Shown here: piece after piece, positions 25,221 to 34,274 of the stretch
Layout of the letters: each line of letters begins with the position of its first letter
How positions within the stretch are numbered: position 1 is the stretch's first letter
From: CAZGKW01 sp964526295
GTDB taxonomy: Bacteria; Planctomycetota; Phycisphaerae; FEN-1346
Assembly (NCBI GenBank): GCA_964526295.1
Contig: CAZGKW010000013.1
Location: 31,468 to 95,467 of the forward strand
Direction: 5' to 3'
Length of the DNA stretch: 64,000 bases
The notes under the pieces: generated by a model
What the model saw: only the letters and a program-made list of their open reading frames with translations
Databases searched by the model: none
What the model was told of the DNA's origin: nothing
Translations under genes and position numbers: made by a program

Positions 25221-26818
25221 CGAAGCGTTCGCTCATCCTGGTGGTCTTCGCGGCCATCGCTGCCCTTCACCTGGCAGCGCTGACCAACCACTGGGTCCCG
25301 AAGCAGGACTCCGCCCTGTATATGGTCCTGGGTCGATCGCTGGCCGAGGGCCGGGGCATGGAGTTCGCCGGCAGGCAGGAATGGGGCATTCCCCCGTTCG
25401 TGCCGCTTCTGATCGCCGGCTGCCGACTCGCCGTCGGGCCCGATCCGTGGCTTCCGAACCTGATCATGACGCTGTTCGGTCTGGGAACGGTGGCCCTTTC
25501 CTACGGGCTGGCACGGCGATGGGCGGCCGAGTTACCGCCTGTCTATCGCCAGGACTTGCCCATCGCCGTCCTGATCTTGGCGGGGACGTCGGCCCGGCTG
25601 TTCGTCGACTCGACGCACATCCTCACGGACGTGCCGTTCGCGTTCTGGGTGACGTTGGGCCTGTACGGTTTCGTGCGTGGCTGGCAGGGCCACTGGGCGT
25701 GGTGCCTGGCGGGGTCGCTGGCCCTGGCGGTGGGCGTCTACACGCGGCTGCCCGCCCCGGCCATCCTCCTCGCCGCCGTGGTGTCGGTGCTGATCGACCG
25801 GCGTCGGCCGGGATGGGGCAAGCGTGCGGCGGCCGCCCTGGGCGGCGGGGCCCTCGTCCTGGCCGGTGCGGCCCTCTGGCTTGTCCTGCTGGGAGGGCGC
25901 CGCGACGCCGGTTCCATCGACTACCTCGCCTCGGTTCGCCCGGATCAGCTCCTGTCCTGGGAGGGCCTTGGGGATACGTGGGCGACCGTGGCGGAGTTCC
26001 CGGGGGCGATCGTCGCGGCCGTCATCTACCAGAAGCTGGAATGGTTCCACTTCAGCCTGGTGCCGACGGCCTTCGTCGTCCTCGGTCTGGTTACGTCGGT
26101 CCGGCACCGTCAATGGCTGGCCGTGCTGCCGCTCGTGGCGTACTTCCTGGTGCTGGCGGCCCGTGGCGGCGGATCGGCCGCCTCACGGTACATGCTTCCG
26201 GTGATGCCGATCCTGGCCTACGCCCTGCTGGCAGGCGTCCAGACGCTGGCCAACTGGGGGACGCGGCTGGGCCGGGCGCTCGGCGTGCCGGACAGCCGGA
26301 CGACGGTGTTCCTGAACCGGGTGCCGATCGCCGTGGCGGTTGCGCTCCTCACGGCCACGGGTCTCTTCCGCGTGGGCCGACAGATCCTTTGGATCCGCCA
26401 CCCGCAATTTGAGAAAGTCTACGAGGAGGGGCGGTGGCGGGACACCCTGGCCGTGGGACGTTACCTGGCCGCCCGAGGCCAGCGGAGCGAGGACGCCGTT
26501 CTGACGCCCGACGACACCGTGGTGGCCTATGCGTCGGGGCTCCGGACGGAGGGCCTCATCGCCTGGCAGGGCCGCCGCGAGGAGCACTGGTCGGACCTGC
26601 CCCCGGAGGCGCTGCTGCGTGCGGCGACCGGCGGCGAGTACCGCTTCGTCGTGGTGCCGGCGGACAAGGGCGACTGGAGTCGCGCGGTCGAGAAGGGGAT
26701 GGCCGAGAGCGACCTCTTCATGGGCCCGCCCCGGCGGTTCGGCCGATTCGCCCTCTACGAACGGCGCCGCCCGCCCGGCGACGAGCCGGAACCCGGCGGC
26801 GAAGACGGCGGCGGCTGA
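25217..26818 (+). CDS. Polytopic membrane protein, GT-C/ArnT-like glycosyltransferase candidate
   Basis: This 533-residue protein has about ten hydrophobic segments, starting with LILVVFAAIAALHLAAL. An acidic loop after the first helix (VPKQDSALYMVLGRSLAEG) resembles the Asp/Glu loop of dolichol-/undecaprenyl-phosphate sugar transferases (GT39/GT83, PMT_2). The C-terminal ~130 residues are soluble. The GTG at 25217 overlaps the previous stop by four bases, so the two are a coupled pair. Assignment rests on topology and loop position only. Confidence 0.6.
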   Translation: MTKRSLILVVFAAIAALHLAALTNHWVPKQDSALYMVLGRSLAEGRGMEFAGRQEWGIPPFVPLLIAGCRLAVGPDPWLPNLIMTLFGLGTVALSYGLARRWAAELPPVYRQDLPIAVLILAGTSARLFVDSTHILTDVPFAFWVTLGLYGFVRGWQGHWAWCLAGSLALAVGVYTRLPAPAILLAAVVSVLIDRRRPGWGKRAAAALGGGALVLAGAALWLVLLGGRRDAGSIDYLASVRPDQLLSWEGLGDTWATVAEFPGAIVAAVIYQKLEWFHFSLVPTAFVVLGLVTSVRHRQWLAVLPLVAYFLVLAARGGGSAASRYMLPVMPILAYALLAGVQTLANWGTRLGRALGVPDSRTTVFLNRVPIAVAVALLTATGLFRVGRQILWIRHPQFEKVYEEGRWRDTLAVGRYLAARGQRSEDAVLTPDDTVVAYASGLRTEGLIAWQGRREEHWSDLPPEALLRAATGGEYRFVVVPADKGDWSRAVEKGMAESDLFMGPPRRFGRFALYERRRPPGDEPEPGGEDGGG

Positions 26819-26868
26819 TGCCGCTCCCGCCGTGCCCGGCGCCCGAGGACCCGCCGCCCGGCCCACTC

Positions 26869-28689
26869 TCAGCCGGCGGCAGCGGCCGGTGCATCGGCGA
26901 CCGGTCCATGGGCGGCGGGCCCGCCGCGCGGATCCCGCATCGGGACCGGGTTGGACGGCGGGGCCGTGGCGCGCCGGATAGGGCCCGACCGAAGCCGCCG
27001 GGCCCAATCGAGAGTCCGTCGCGCGTTCAGCGCGAGACCCAGCATGCCGAGGAACTGCGGCCCGCAGTCCAGCAGGTACGCCGAACTTTTCGGCCGGAGG
27101 AGCGCGTTCAGAAGGCGGGCTGGATTATAGAAATAGGCGTACGTAGCCAGGATGTTGAGCTGGGCCCGCCACGGCCGGGCCTCGCGCGACGCCACCACGT
27201 AGTTGCCGTCGATCATGTGGGGCCCGACGGGTCTGCCTCCGGCGCTTTCGATCACGAGCCCGTCGCGGTAGGCCTCGTCAGCCCACTTCGACCCCGGGGC
27301 CGGCGTCACTGAAAGGACCTGGAGCGTGCAGGCCCCGGCCCGCCTGAGGAGCCGGGCCTGGTTGATCAGGCCGTACGGTTTCTCGCCGCGGCTGATGAGC
27401 GGCTGTCCGTCGTGGTGCATGAGCATGGGCATGGGGGCGATGCCCCGTTCGCGGAGCGCTCTGAACGCCTCCAGCGTCCGGCTCGACGTCTGGCCCTTCC
27501 GAACGAACGTGGCGGTCATGTCCTCGACGCCCAGCCACAGGGCCCGGCAGCCGGCCTTTCGGATCGACCGCAGGTGGTCCTTGATCCGCAGCGTGTCGGC
27601 GACGGTAACCTCGGTGGCCCAACGCATGGTCTTGCGGAGCCGGACCCCGTCGCGCTCGGCTCGGATGAGCGTCTCGGCGATGTCGAGCGCCCGCCGGGGA
27701 TCGTTGAAGAAGTTGTCGTCGGCGCCGAAGAAGTGGCGGATGCCGTAGGCCTTGTACAGTCCCCACATCTCGTCGGCGACACGAGGACCGCCCTTGGCCC
27801 GGAACCGGCCCTGGTTGTAGGCCGGGATCGGGCAGTACGGACACCGGAACCGGCACCCGAGCGTCAGGACGAGCGTCGCCAGGGCCGTGTTCCGGCGGAC
27901 CCGCTCGGGTGGAATGGGCCGCGGCGACAGGCCCTCTCGCCGGCTCGGGGGCTCGAGCATCGCGTAGCCCGGCACCGGGTCCGGAAGCTCGTCCAGGTCG
28001 GCGACGAGCCGCTGGACGCCCGTGTCGACCAGCTCCTCGGCGACGCCGTCCGTCTCGCCCCGCGGCCAGACGAGCCCGGGAATCTCGTCCAGCGCCCCCG
28101 AATCCCGCGCCCGGAGGAACGCCGACCGGAGCGGCTCGCCCGCGGCCCGCTCGGCCAGGACCACCTCCAGCAGCCGCAGCAGCACGTACTCCTCGCCGGT
28201 GACGGCCACGTCGGCGCCCCACGGATCGGCCGGGTCGGTGCCGAATACGTCCCACGGCTCGTAGATGGTCTTCGGGCCGCCGGCGATGACGAGCGGCCGC
28301 TCGGCGGACGGCATACGGCAGACCTCGCGGATCCACGCCTGGCACGATGCGGTGTGGATCTGCATGCTCGAGACGAGAAACAGGTCCGGCGTCCGCCCGT
28401 CCAAGCGGGCCAGCGACGGCCGGAACCGCCGGTTCCACTGGCCGAGGACAATGCGGGTCCGGTCGAACCCGCAGTCGGCCAGGGCCGAGCCGATCGCCCG
28501 GACCCCCGCCGGGACCATCCGCGTGTCGACAAAAAGGAACGGGAGCATCCGCGTCCGGAAATCGAACGCGTTGGCGATGACGGTAACGAGGTCGTGGCGC
28601 GGGGCGATCCGCCGGAGCCGACGACGGACGTCGACCAGCTCGCCCGGTGCGAGAAACACGTCGCCCGGCTCACGCTGCGGAAGCTCCAT
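26869..28689 (-). CDS. B12-binding-type radical SAM protein of unknown substrate
   Basis: This 606-residue protein has an N-terminal cobalamin-binding-like region (~45-180, with LFLVSSMQIHTASCQAW and IAGGPKTIYEPWD; the classic DxHxxG is not clear). A radical SAM barrel follows with Cys279, Cys283 and Cys286 in TLGCRFRCPYCP. The layout resembles B12-dependent methylases and HpnP/BchE-like enzymes. Neighbours (pabC on one side, a GT-C-like protein on the other) do not reveal a substrate. The last ~40 residues are Pro/Ala-rich. GAGGCG precedes the ATG. Confidence 0.75.
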   Translation of the reverse strand: MELPQREPGDVFLAPGELVDVRRRLRRIAPRHDLVTVIANAFDFRTRMLPFLFVDTRMVPAGVRAIGSALADCGFDRTRIVLGQWNRRFRPSLARLDGRTPDLFLVSSMQIHTASCQAWIREVCRMPSAERPLVIAGGPKTIYEPWDVFGTDPADPWGADVAVTGEEYVLLRLLEVVLAERAAGEPLRSAFLRARDSGALDEIPGLVWPRGETDGVAEELVDTGVQRLVADLDELPDPVPGYAMLEPPSRREGLSPRPIPPERVRRNTALATLVLTLGCRFRCPYCPIPAYNQGRFRAKGGPRVADEMWGLYKAYGIRHFFGADDNFFNDPRRALDIAETLIRAERDGVRLRKTMRWATEVTVADTLRIKDHLRSIRKAGCRALWLGVEDMTATFVRKGQTSSRTLEAFRALRERGIAPMPMLMHHDGQPLISRGEKPYGLINQARLLRRAGACTLQVLSVTPAPGSKWADEAYRDGLVIESAGGRPVGPHMIDGNYVVASREARPWRAQLNILATYAYFYNPARLLNALLRPKSSAYLLDCGPQFLGMLGLALNARRTLDWARRLRSGPIRRATAPPSNPVPMRDPRGGPAAHGPVADAPAAAAG

Positions 28690-28766
28690 CGCCTCACCAC
28701 TCCTCGGAAAGGCCCGGCGGCAGGAATTCTTGCAGGTCGCGGACCCGGAAGCAACCGGAAGGACGC

Positions 28767-29642
28767 TCAGCCGCGGCCCGTCTCGCGGCGGACCGCCTCG
28801 CGGTAGGCCTCGGCCAAACGGCGCCAGACGGGGCCCGGTCGGCCCTCACCGATCGGGCGCTGCTCGACACGGCCGACAGGCAGCAGCTCCATGATCGAGT
28901 TCGTCAGAAACACCTCGTCGGCGTCCAGCAAATCGTGGACGGTCAACGACCGCTGCTCGGCCGGCACACCGACCTCGGCGGCCAGCTCCAGGACGGCCGC
29001 CCGCGTCACGCCCGGCAGGAGGCCGTCCTCGACCGGCGGCGTCAGGAGGCGGCCGTCGAGCACGAGGAACACGTTCGAGACGGCCCCCTCGGCCAGGCGG
29101 TTCTTCGTGTTGAACCGGATGGCCTCGGTCGCGCGGGCCCGGCGGGCCTCGCGCAGCGCCAGCAGGTTCGCCATGTACCCGGTCGTCTTGTGGAACGTCG
29201 TCGGGTCGGTCTCGTTGATGCGGACCTCGCTGGCGACGACCGTCGCGCCGCGCTCGTACGCTGCGGCCGGGTAAGGGACCATCGGGCCGGCCGTGACGAC
29301 AAGCGTAGCCGGAGGGACGGCCTCATCGTCGACGGCGGCCGTCAGCCGACCGCGGCTGGCCGTGATGCGGACCCGGGCGTCGGGCACGCCGTTCGTCTCG
29401 ACGAGACGGGCGACGGTCCCGGCGATCTTCTCGTCGCTCTCGCGGACGAAGATGCGGAGCGCCTCGCCGCTCTCGCGGAGCCGCCGGAGGTGGGCCTCGA
29501 GGCGGAACGGCCTCCCGTCGTAGGTCCGAAGCGTCTCGAAAAGGCCGGCCCCGAGGAGGAAGCCGGCATCGTCGGCCGCGACGGTCGCTTCGTCGGCCGG
29601 AAGGAACCGCCCGGCCACATAGACCTCGTCGCTTCCTGCCAT
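28767..29642 (-). CDS. pabC: Aminodeoxychorismate lyase (class IV PLP enzyme)
   Basis: PabC cleaves 4-amino-4-deoxychorismate to pyruvate and p-aminobenzoate for folate, the one-carbon carrier used by acsE. The 291-residue class IV aminotransferase-fold protein has the PLP lysine at ~Lys152 (FHKTTGYMANLLA) and the phosphate-binding EGAVSNVFLV. Length and motifs also fit branched-chain or D-amino-acid aminotransferases; the position 30 bases after pabB in the same operon decides for PabC. Confidence 0.82.
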   Translation of the reverse strand: MAGSDEVYVAGRFLPADEATVAADDAGFLLGAGLFETLRTYDGRPFRLEAHLRRLRESGEALRIFVRESDEKIAGTVARLVETNGVPDARVRITASRGRLTAAVDDEAVPPATLVVTAGPMVPYPAAAYERGATVVASEVRINETDPTTFHKTTGYMANLLALREARRARATEAIRFNTKNRLAEGAVSNVFLVLDGRLLTPPVEDGLLPGVTRAAVLELAAEVGVPAEQRSLTVHDLLDADEVFLTNSIMELLPVGRVEQRPIGEGRPGPVWRRLAEAYREAVRRETGRG

Positions 29643-29672
29643 GGATGACCTCCGGGTGACGCCAGGAGCGCG

Positions 29673-31124
29673 TTACGGCGTGAGGCCGAAGGCGGCCAGC
29701 ATGGCGCGGGCCTTGTCGGCGGTCTCGTCGAACTCGGCCGCCGGGTCCGAGTCGGCCACGATGCCCCCGCCGACCTGCATGTGGACCCGCCCCCCGGCGG
29801 CCAGCAGCGTCCGAATGGCGATGTTGAGGGCACATCGTCCGGCCGGCTCGCCCGGCGATGGGGGCGCGATGTACCCCACCGCCCCGGTGTAGACGCTCCG
29901 GCGGGTCGGCTCCAGCTCGGCGATGATCTGCATCGCACGGACCTTCGGGGCCCCCGTGATCGAGCCGCCCGGGAACGTCGCCTTCAGCAGGTCGACGACG
30001 TCGCGGTCGGGGTGCAGCCGGCCCTCGACGGTCGCCACCGTATGATAGACCGCCTCGTAGGCCTCGAGGGTCCGCGGCTCGGTGACCCGGACCGACCCGT
30101 AAGAGGCGACGCGCCCGAGGTCGTTCCGCTCGAGGTCGACGATCATGACGAGTTCGGCCCGGTCCTTGGCGGAGACGTCGAGGTCGGCCCGCATGCGGCG
30201 ATTGAACGAAGCGTCGGCGGGCCGGCGAGGCCGCGTGCCCTTGATCGGCCGCGTGATAATCCGCCCGCCCGCCAGGTCGAGGAACAGCTCCGGGCTGCTC
30301 GAGAGGACCGCCCGGTCGGGCGCCACGCCGACGTAGGCCGCGTAGGGAGCGGGGTTCGCACGCCGGAGGGCCTCGTAGAGCGCCGGCGGCGCGGGAGCGG
30401 ACGCACCGGCCATCGCGATCGTGAAGCGGCGGCTCAGATTCACCTGGAAAATGTCGCCGGCGGCGATGTACTCGCGTGCCGCCGCCACCGCCTCCAGGTA
30501 ACCGGCGCGGGTGAAGTTGCACGCGACGACGGGCCGCTCGGGAAACGTCGTCTCACCCGGGCGCTCCGGCGCCGGGTCGGCAAGGGCGGCCTCGAGGGTC
30601 TCGCAGGCCGGGCCGTCGGCGCCGATGATCGTCGCGCTGCGCCGCCGATGCTCCAGCACCAGGACCGCGTCGTAGAGGCCGAACCAGAGCTCCGGCAGCG
30701 GTACGTCGCGCTGCCGCGCCAGGGCGGCTTTCGGCTCCACGTGGACCCCGAGGTCGTAGGCCAAGTAGCCGTAGAGCCCCGGCCCGTACGGCGGGCTTCC
30801 GACGTCCGCCGCCTCGTCCTCGACGCCCGTCGAGCGCAGCACCTCGCGGAGGGCCTCGAAGGGGCGGCACCCAAGCTCTTGCACGGTCCGGACGCCGGGG
30901 TCGAGCAGCCGCCCCGTCCCGTGCTCGAACACGAACGTCGCCGAGGGCTCGGCCGTCAGGACGCTCCACCGGGCCAGCCGGGCCGGACCGCCGGCACTGT
31001 CGAGCCAGACCGGCCCCCGCCGCTGGGCCAGGCGGCGGAAGACGCCGGCCACGTTCTCCGGCCACGGCACGCTGCGGACGGACCGGCGCAGGGCGTGTCG
31101 CGGGATGGTCGGCGTGCGGGTCAT
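29673..31124 (-). CDS. pabB: Aminodeoxychorismate synthase component I
   Basis: PabB aminates chorismate to 4-amino-4-deoxychorismate. The 483-residue protein has the chorismate-binding domain in its C-terminal half. The motif PIKGTRPR carries the Lys that distinguishes PabB from anthranilate synthase (TrpE has Ala there). DLERNDLGRV, FPGGSITGAPK and the C-terminal GGGIVADSDP are typical. The ATG at 31124 overlaps the purN stop (ATGA). A PabA glutaminase subunit is not nearby. Confidence 0.9.
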   Translation of the reverse strand: MTRTPTIPRHALRRSVRSVPWPENVAGVFRRLAQRRGPVWLDSAGGPARLARWSVLTAEPSATFVFEHGTGRLLDPGVRTVQELGCRPFEALREVLRSTGVEDEAADVGSPPYGPGLYGYLAYDLGVHVEPKAALARQRDVPLPELWFGLYDAVLVLEHRRRSATIIGADGPACETLEAALADPAPERPGETTFPERPVVACNFTRAGYLEAVAAAREYIAAGDIFQVNLSRRFTIAMAGASAPAPPALYEALRRANPAPYAAYVGVAPDRAVLSSSPELFLDLAGGRIITRPIKGTRPRRPADASFNRRMRADLDVSAKDRAELVMIVDLERNDLGRVASYGSVRVTEPRTLEAYEAVYHTVATVEGRLHPDRDVVDLLKATFPGGSITGAPKVRAMQIIAELEPTRRSVYTGAVGYIAPPSPGEPAGRCALNIAIRTLLAAGGRVHMQVGGGIVADSDPAAEFDETADKARAMLAAFGLTP

Positions 31125-31762
31125 GGGCGGCGGTACTTCGGGGCGTCGACGTGGACGGTCCGGCCCTCGATGCGGAGCCGTCCCTCGGCGAACAGGCGGA
31201 TCGCCTCCGGATACGCGATGCACTCCTCGCGGAACACCCGGGCCGCCAGCTCGTCGGGCGTGTCCTTGGCATAGGCCGGCACGGTCCGCTGGAGGACGAT
31301 CGGCCCCTCGTCGTAGGCGTTGTCGACGAAGTGGACGGTACAGCCGGAGACCTTGCACCCCCGCGCGAGGACCGCCTCGTGAACGTGGTGCCCGTACATG
31401 CCCTTCCCGCCGAAGGACGGCAGCAGGGCCGGATGGATGTTCATCACGCGGCCGAGATAGCGGTCGGGTAAGGTCCAGTGGGAAAGGAACCCGGCCAGGC
31501 AAGTGAGGTCCGGCTCGGCCTCGTCGAGGACCGCGTCTATCGCCGCTGAGAAGGCCTCGGTGGTGTCGAAGTCGCGGCGGCGGACGAGGTGCGTCGGGAT
31601 GCCGGCCTCGCGGGCGATCTCGATGCCGCGGATACCCGGCCGGGACGCGATGACGAGGACCACCTCGGCCGCGAGGCGGTCCTCGGCGATGTGCTGGAGG
31701 ATGTTCTCGAGCGTCCGCCCGCCACCCGACAGCAGGACGCCGATACGGAGCGGCTGGGTCAT
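31121..31762 (-). CDS. purN: Phosphoribosylglycinamide formyltransferase
   Basis: PurN transfers a formyl group from 10-formyltetrahydrofolate to GAR in purine synthesis. The 213-residue protein has the active-site set Asn108/His110 (NIHPALLPSFGGKG) and Asp151 (VDNAYDEGP). It heads a folate-linked purN-pabB-pabC operon. A promoter with TTGACC and TACACT lies just upstream, and GGGGGAAGGG provides the ribosome-binding site. Confidence 0.94.
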   Translation of the reverse strand: MTQPLRIGVLLSGGGRTLENILQHIAEDRLAAEVVLVIASRPGIRGIEIAREAGIPTHLVRRRDFDTTEAFSAAIDAVLDEAEPDLTCLAGFLSHWTLPDRYLGRVMNIHPALLPSFGGKGMYGHHVHEAVLARGCKVSGCTVHFVDNAYDEGPIVLQRTVPAYAKDTPDELAARVFREECIAYPEAIRLFAEGRLRIEGRTVHVDAPKYRRP

Positions 31763-31789
31763 TCGATGCCCTTCCCCCGGACCGGCTGG

Positions 31790-31818
31790 AGTGTACGCTT
31801 CGGCCCGAGAGGGGTCAA
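31790..31818 (-). promoter_or_regulatory. Sigma70-like promoter of purN-pabB-pabC
   Basis: Read leftward, TTGACC (31818-31813) and TACACT (31795-31790) are separated by 17 bases. Transcription would start near 31783, leaving a short leader before the purN ATG at 31762. Confidence 0.55.
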
Positions 31819-31833
31819 CCCGCGCCCCTGACG

Positions 31834-31855
31834 GGCGGGCCCCGGCAAGCCCGCC
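31834..31855 (-). terminator. Stem-loop directly after the Ack-PduL gene
   Basis: A perfect 7-bp stem GGCGGGC / GCCCGCC with an 8-base loop begins one base beyond the stop codon of the upstream gene and ends before the purN promoter. There is no T-run, so it is a candidate terminator or 3'-end stabiliser only. Confidence 0.4.
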
Positions 31856-34150
31856 TCAGAGGCCGCCGCGGTGCTGGATCGAATCGAGATAGCCCACGGC
31901 GTTGGGGCCCAGCTCGGCGGCGTTCGCTTCGTCCGTGTCGATGTGCATGTCGAGGCGGAAGTCGGGGTGGACCCGGACGCAGACGTCGCCGAAGATGAGC
32001 GACCGCTCGCCGGGCACGCGGATGCGGACGATGTCGCGGTCGCGGACGGCGAACTCCATGGCGTCTTCCGGCAACATGTGAATGTGCCGCATGGCACAGA
32101 TCACGCCTCGCTCCAAACGCACCTGGCCTGCGGGCCCCTCCAGGACGATGGCCGGCGTGCCGTCCAGGTCGCCCGAGAGGCGGATCGGGGCGTCGATGCC
32201 CAGCTTGAACTCTTCGGTCCGGGAGATCTCGACCTGGCTCTCCGGCCGCTCGGGCCCCAGGACGCGGACCCGCTCGATGCGGCCCTTCGGCCCGACCAGC
32301 GTGACGGCCTCCCGGCAGGCGAACTGGCCCGGCTGGGTCAGGTCGGCGTGCCAGGTCAGCGTGTGGCCCGGCCCGAAGAGGGCCTCGACGTGCTCGGCCG
32401 TCAGGTGAACGTGATGGGCCGACGTGCCGATCGGGATCGACCGTTCCTTCCGCCGCATGACGGCCGTGACGCGGGCGTGGGAGAGGGCCTGGACGGCGTG
32501 GAGGGCGACGGTCCGCTGCTCGTCGCTGCCGACCACGAAGATGCGGGCCCGCGACTGAGGGGCGGAGATCTCCGCCGTGTGGGCCGCCTCGACCTGGACC
32601 GACCGGTTGCGTCCCTCGTCCAGGACGATGCCCATCCAATCGAGGCCCTGGCAGATGCGGGCCCGGACGCCGGGGCTGTTCTCGCCGACGCCGCCGGTGA
32701 AGACGATGGCGTCGGCCCCTCCGAGGAGGCCGATGTAGGCGCTCAGGTGCTTCCGCGCCCGGAGGCAGAAGACCTGGAGCGCGAGCAGGGCCATGGGGTT
32801 GCCCCGGTTGGCCTCCTCGATCACGCGGATGACGTCGCCCGAGACGCACGAGAGGCCGAACAGGCCCGACTCGGTGAACAGCCGCTCGTACAGCTCGTCG
32901 GGGGGAATGCCGCGCTCCCGCACCAGATGCAGGACGAGGCCGGGGTCGAGGTCGCCCGGCCGGGTGGCCATGACGAGGCCCTCGAGCGGCGTGAAGCCCA
33001 TCGTCGTGTCGACGCACCGGCCGTGGTTGATCGCCGCCAGCGACGCCCCCTGCCCGAGGTGGCACGTGACGAACCGCAAGGCGTCGAACCCCGCGCCCAT
33101 GAACGCGGCGGCCGTGCGGGCCGCCCCCTCGTGCGAGATGCCGTGGAAGCCGAACCGACGCAGCTCCGGATCGTGGGCCAGGTCGGGCGGCAGGGCGTAG
33201 CGGCAGGCCGCCTCCGGCATCGTCCGGTGGAACGCCGTGTCGAAGACGGCCACCTGCGGCACGCCGGGTGCGAGCCCCTCGCACGCCTCAATGCCCCGGA
33301 GGTTGTACGGGTTGTCCTGGGGTGCCAGGGCCGACAGCTCCCGGATCCGCTCCTTCGTCTCCGGTGCGACCATCGCCGGCCCGTTGAACTCCGTGCCGCC
33401 GTGACGGACCATGTGGCCGACGGCCGACAGGTCGGATGGCGATCCAAGCAGCGGCTCGGGCCCGGAGGTCAGGGCGGCGAGGGCCGCTCCGAGGGCCGCC
33501 TCGTGGTCGGCCCGGCCGAGAGGACGCTGCCCCTCGCCTTCCGGGCCGTGGTAGGTGTGGACGGCCTCGCCGTCGGCGAAGCCCCCGATCCGGCCCCAAG
33601 CGAGCGCCGATTCGGACGTCGTGTCGAAGTAGGCGTACCGGACGTCGTCGCGTCGACACGTGACGGCCAGCAGCCGCATCGGCTCGGTGGCGCCGAGTGC
33701 GTAGCGGACCGCCGCCGCCGGCGCCGGCGCGGAAGGCTCCGAGTGCGGGGTCAGGCGGCGCGCGATCAGCTTCGTCAGAAACTGGATGGCCCGGCGGTTC
33801 ATCGCAATGAGAGGGCTGATCGCCTCCTGATAGAAGACGACCGCCTCGGACTCGACGAGCGCGACGACCGACGCGTTCGTGGGGTCGCCGGTCAGCATGC
33901 TCATCTCGCCGAAGCACTCGCCGGGCTCGATGGTCCCGATCCGTTCCCGCATGGCCGTGCCATAGCCTCGCACGGCTTCCAGGCGCCCCGCCGTCAGGAC
34001 GCCGAACACCTCGCCGGGGTTGTCGCCGTGGATGCAGACGTCGCCCGCCGCGTAGCGGACGGCCGTGCCGAGTCGGACCGCCTCGGCCAGCGCCTCGGGC
34101 GCGAACGTTTCGAACAGGGGGTGAGACTGGAGTTGATGGAGCACGTCCAT
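31856..34150 (-). CDS. Triple fusion: cyclic-nucleotide-binding-like domain, acetate-kinase-like domain, PduL phosphotransacylase
   Basis: This 764-residue chain has a CRP-like cNMP domain (~10-120), an acetate-kinase-like domain (~158-560) and a PduL domain (~572-764). PduL motifs are intact (SAHHVHLT, RGVICAMRHIHMLPED, HIDTDEANA), so acetyl-CoA to acetyl-phosphate is plausible. The kinase keeps Asp304, Arg397, His336 and Glu544 (M. thermophila D148, R241, H180, E384). It replaces the N7-G-S-S-S loop (Thr164, Arg167, Asp169), R91 (Met247), H123 (Asp279) and N211 (Gln367). The cNMP cassette lacks its phosphate Arg (PTNASVV). Architecture is sure; kinase activity is not. GGAGGAA precedes the ATG. 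Confidence 0.85.
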   Translation of the reverse strand: MDVLHQLQSHPLFETFAPEALAEAVRLGTAVRYAAGDVCIHGDNPGEVFGVLTAGRLEAVRGYGTAMRERIGTIEPGECFGEMSMLTGDPTNASVVALVESEAVVFYQEAISPLIAMNRRAIQFLTKLIARRLTPHSEPSAPAPAAAVRYALGATEPMRLLAVTCRRDDVRYAYFDTTSESALAWGRIGGFADGEAVHTYHGPEGEGQRPLGRADHEAALGAALAALTSGPEPLLGSPSDLSAVGHMVRHGGTEFNGPAMVAPETKERIRELSALAPQDNPYNLRGIEACEGLAPGVPQVAVFDTAFHRTMPEAACRYALPPDLAHDPELRRFGFHGISHEGAARTAAAFMGAGFDALRFVTCHLGQGASLAAINHGRCVDTTMGFTPLEGLVMATRPGDLDPGLVLHLVRERGIPPDELYERLFTESGLFGLSCVSGDVIRVIEEANRGNPMALLALQVFCLRARKHLSAYIGLLGGADAIVFTGGVGENSPGVRARICQGLDWMGIVLDEGRNRSVQVEAAHTAEISAPQSRARIFVVGSDEQRTVALHAVQALSHARVTAVMRRKERSIPIGTSAHHVHLTAEHVEALFGPGHTLTWHADLTQPGQFACREAVTLVGPKGRIERVRVLGPERPESQVEISRTEEFKLGIDAPIRLSGDLDGTPAIVLEGPAGQVRLERGVICAMRHIHMLPEDAMEFAVRDRDIVRIRVPGERSLIFGDVCVRVHPDFRLDMHIDTDEANAAELGPNAVGYLDSIQHRGGL

Positions 34151-34187
34151 GGCGGTTCCTCCAGCGGCACGGGGAAGCCGGCCCGTG

Positions 34188-34216
34188 ACGATAGCAGAGC
34201 GCGCCAGGGGTGTAAA
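34188..34216 (-). promoter_or_regulatory. Sigma70-like promoter of the Ack-PduL fusion
   Basis: Read leftward, TTTACA (34216-34211) and TATCGT (34193-34188) are 17 bases apart, and TGC precedes the -10 (extended -10). The predicted start near 34181 leaves ~30 bases of leader with a strong GGAGGAA site before the ATG at 34150. Confidence 0.55.
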
Positions 34217-34221
34217 GCGGG

Positions 34222-34245
34222 GCCCCGGCCGTCGGAGGCCGGGGC
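34222..34245 (-). terminator. Stem-loop after the response regulator gene
   Basis: A perfect 9-bp stem (GCCCCGGCC / GGCCGGGGC) with a 6-base loop lies between the response-regulator stop (34275) and the next promoter. Read leftward it is followed by CCCGCTTTACA, a poor T-run. Its place makes it the likely terminator of the kinase-regulator operon. Confidence 0.5.
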
Positions 34246-34274
34246 GGGGTCGGCGTCAGTCGTCCCGGCTGGGC

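Noticed and set aside
29673..31124. Anthranilate synthase component I (TrpE)
   Set aside because: The PIKGT motif has the Lys typical of PabB, and pabC and purN are neighbours.
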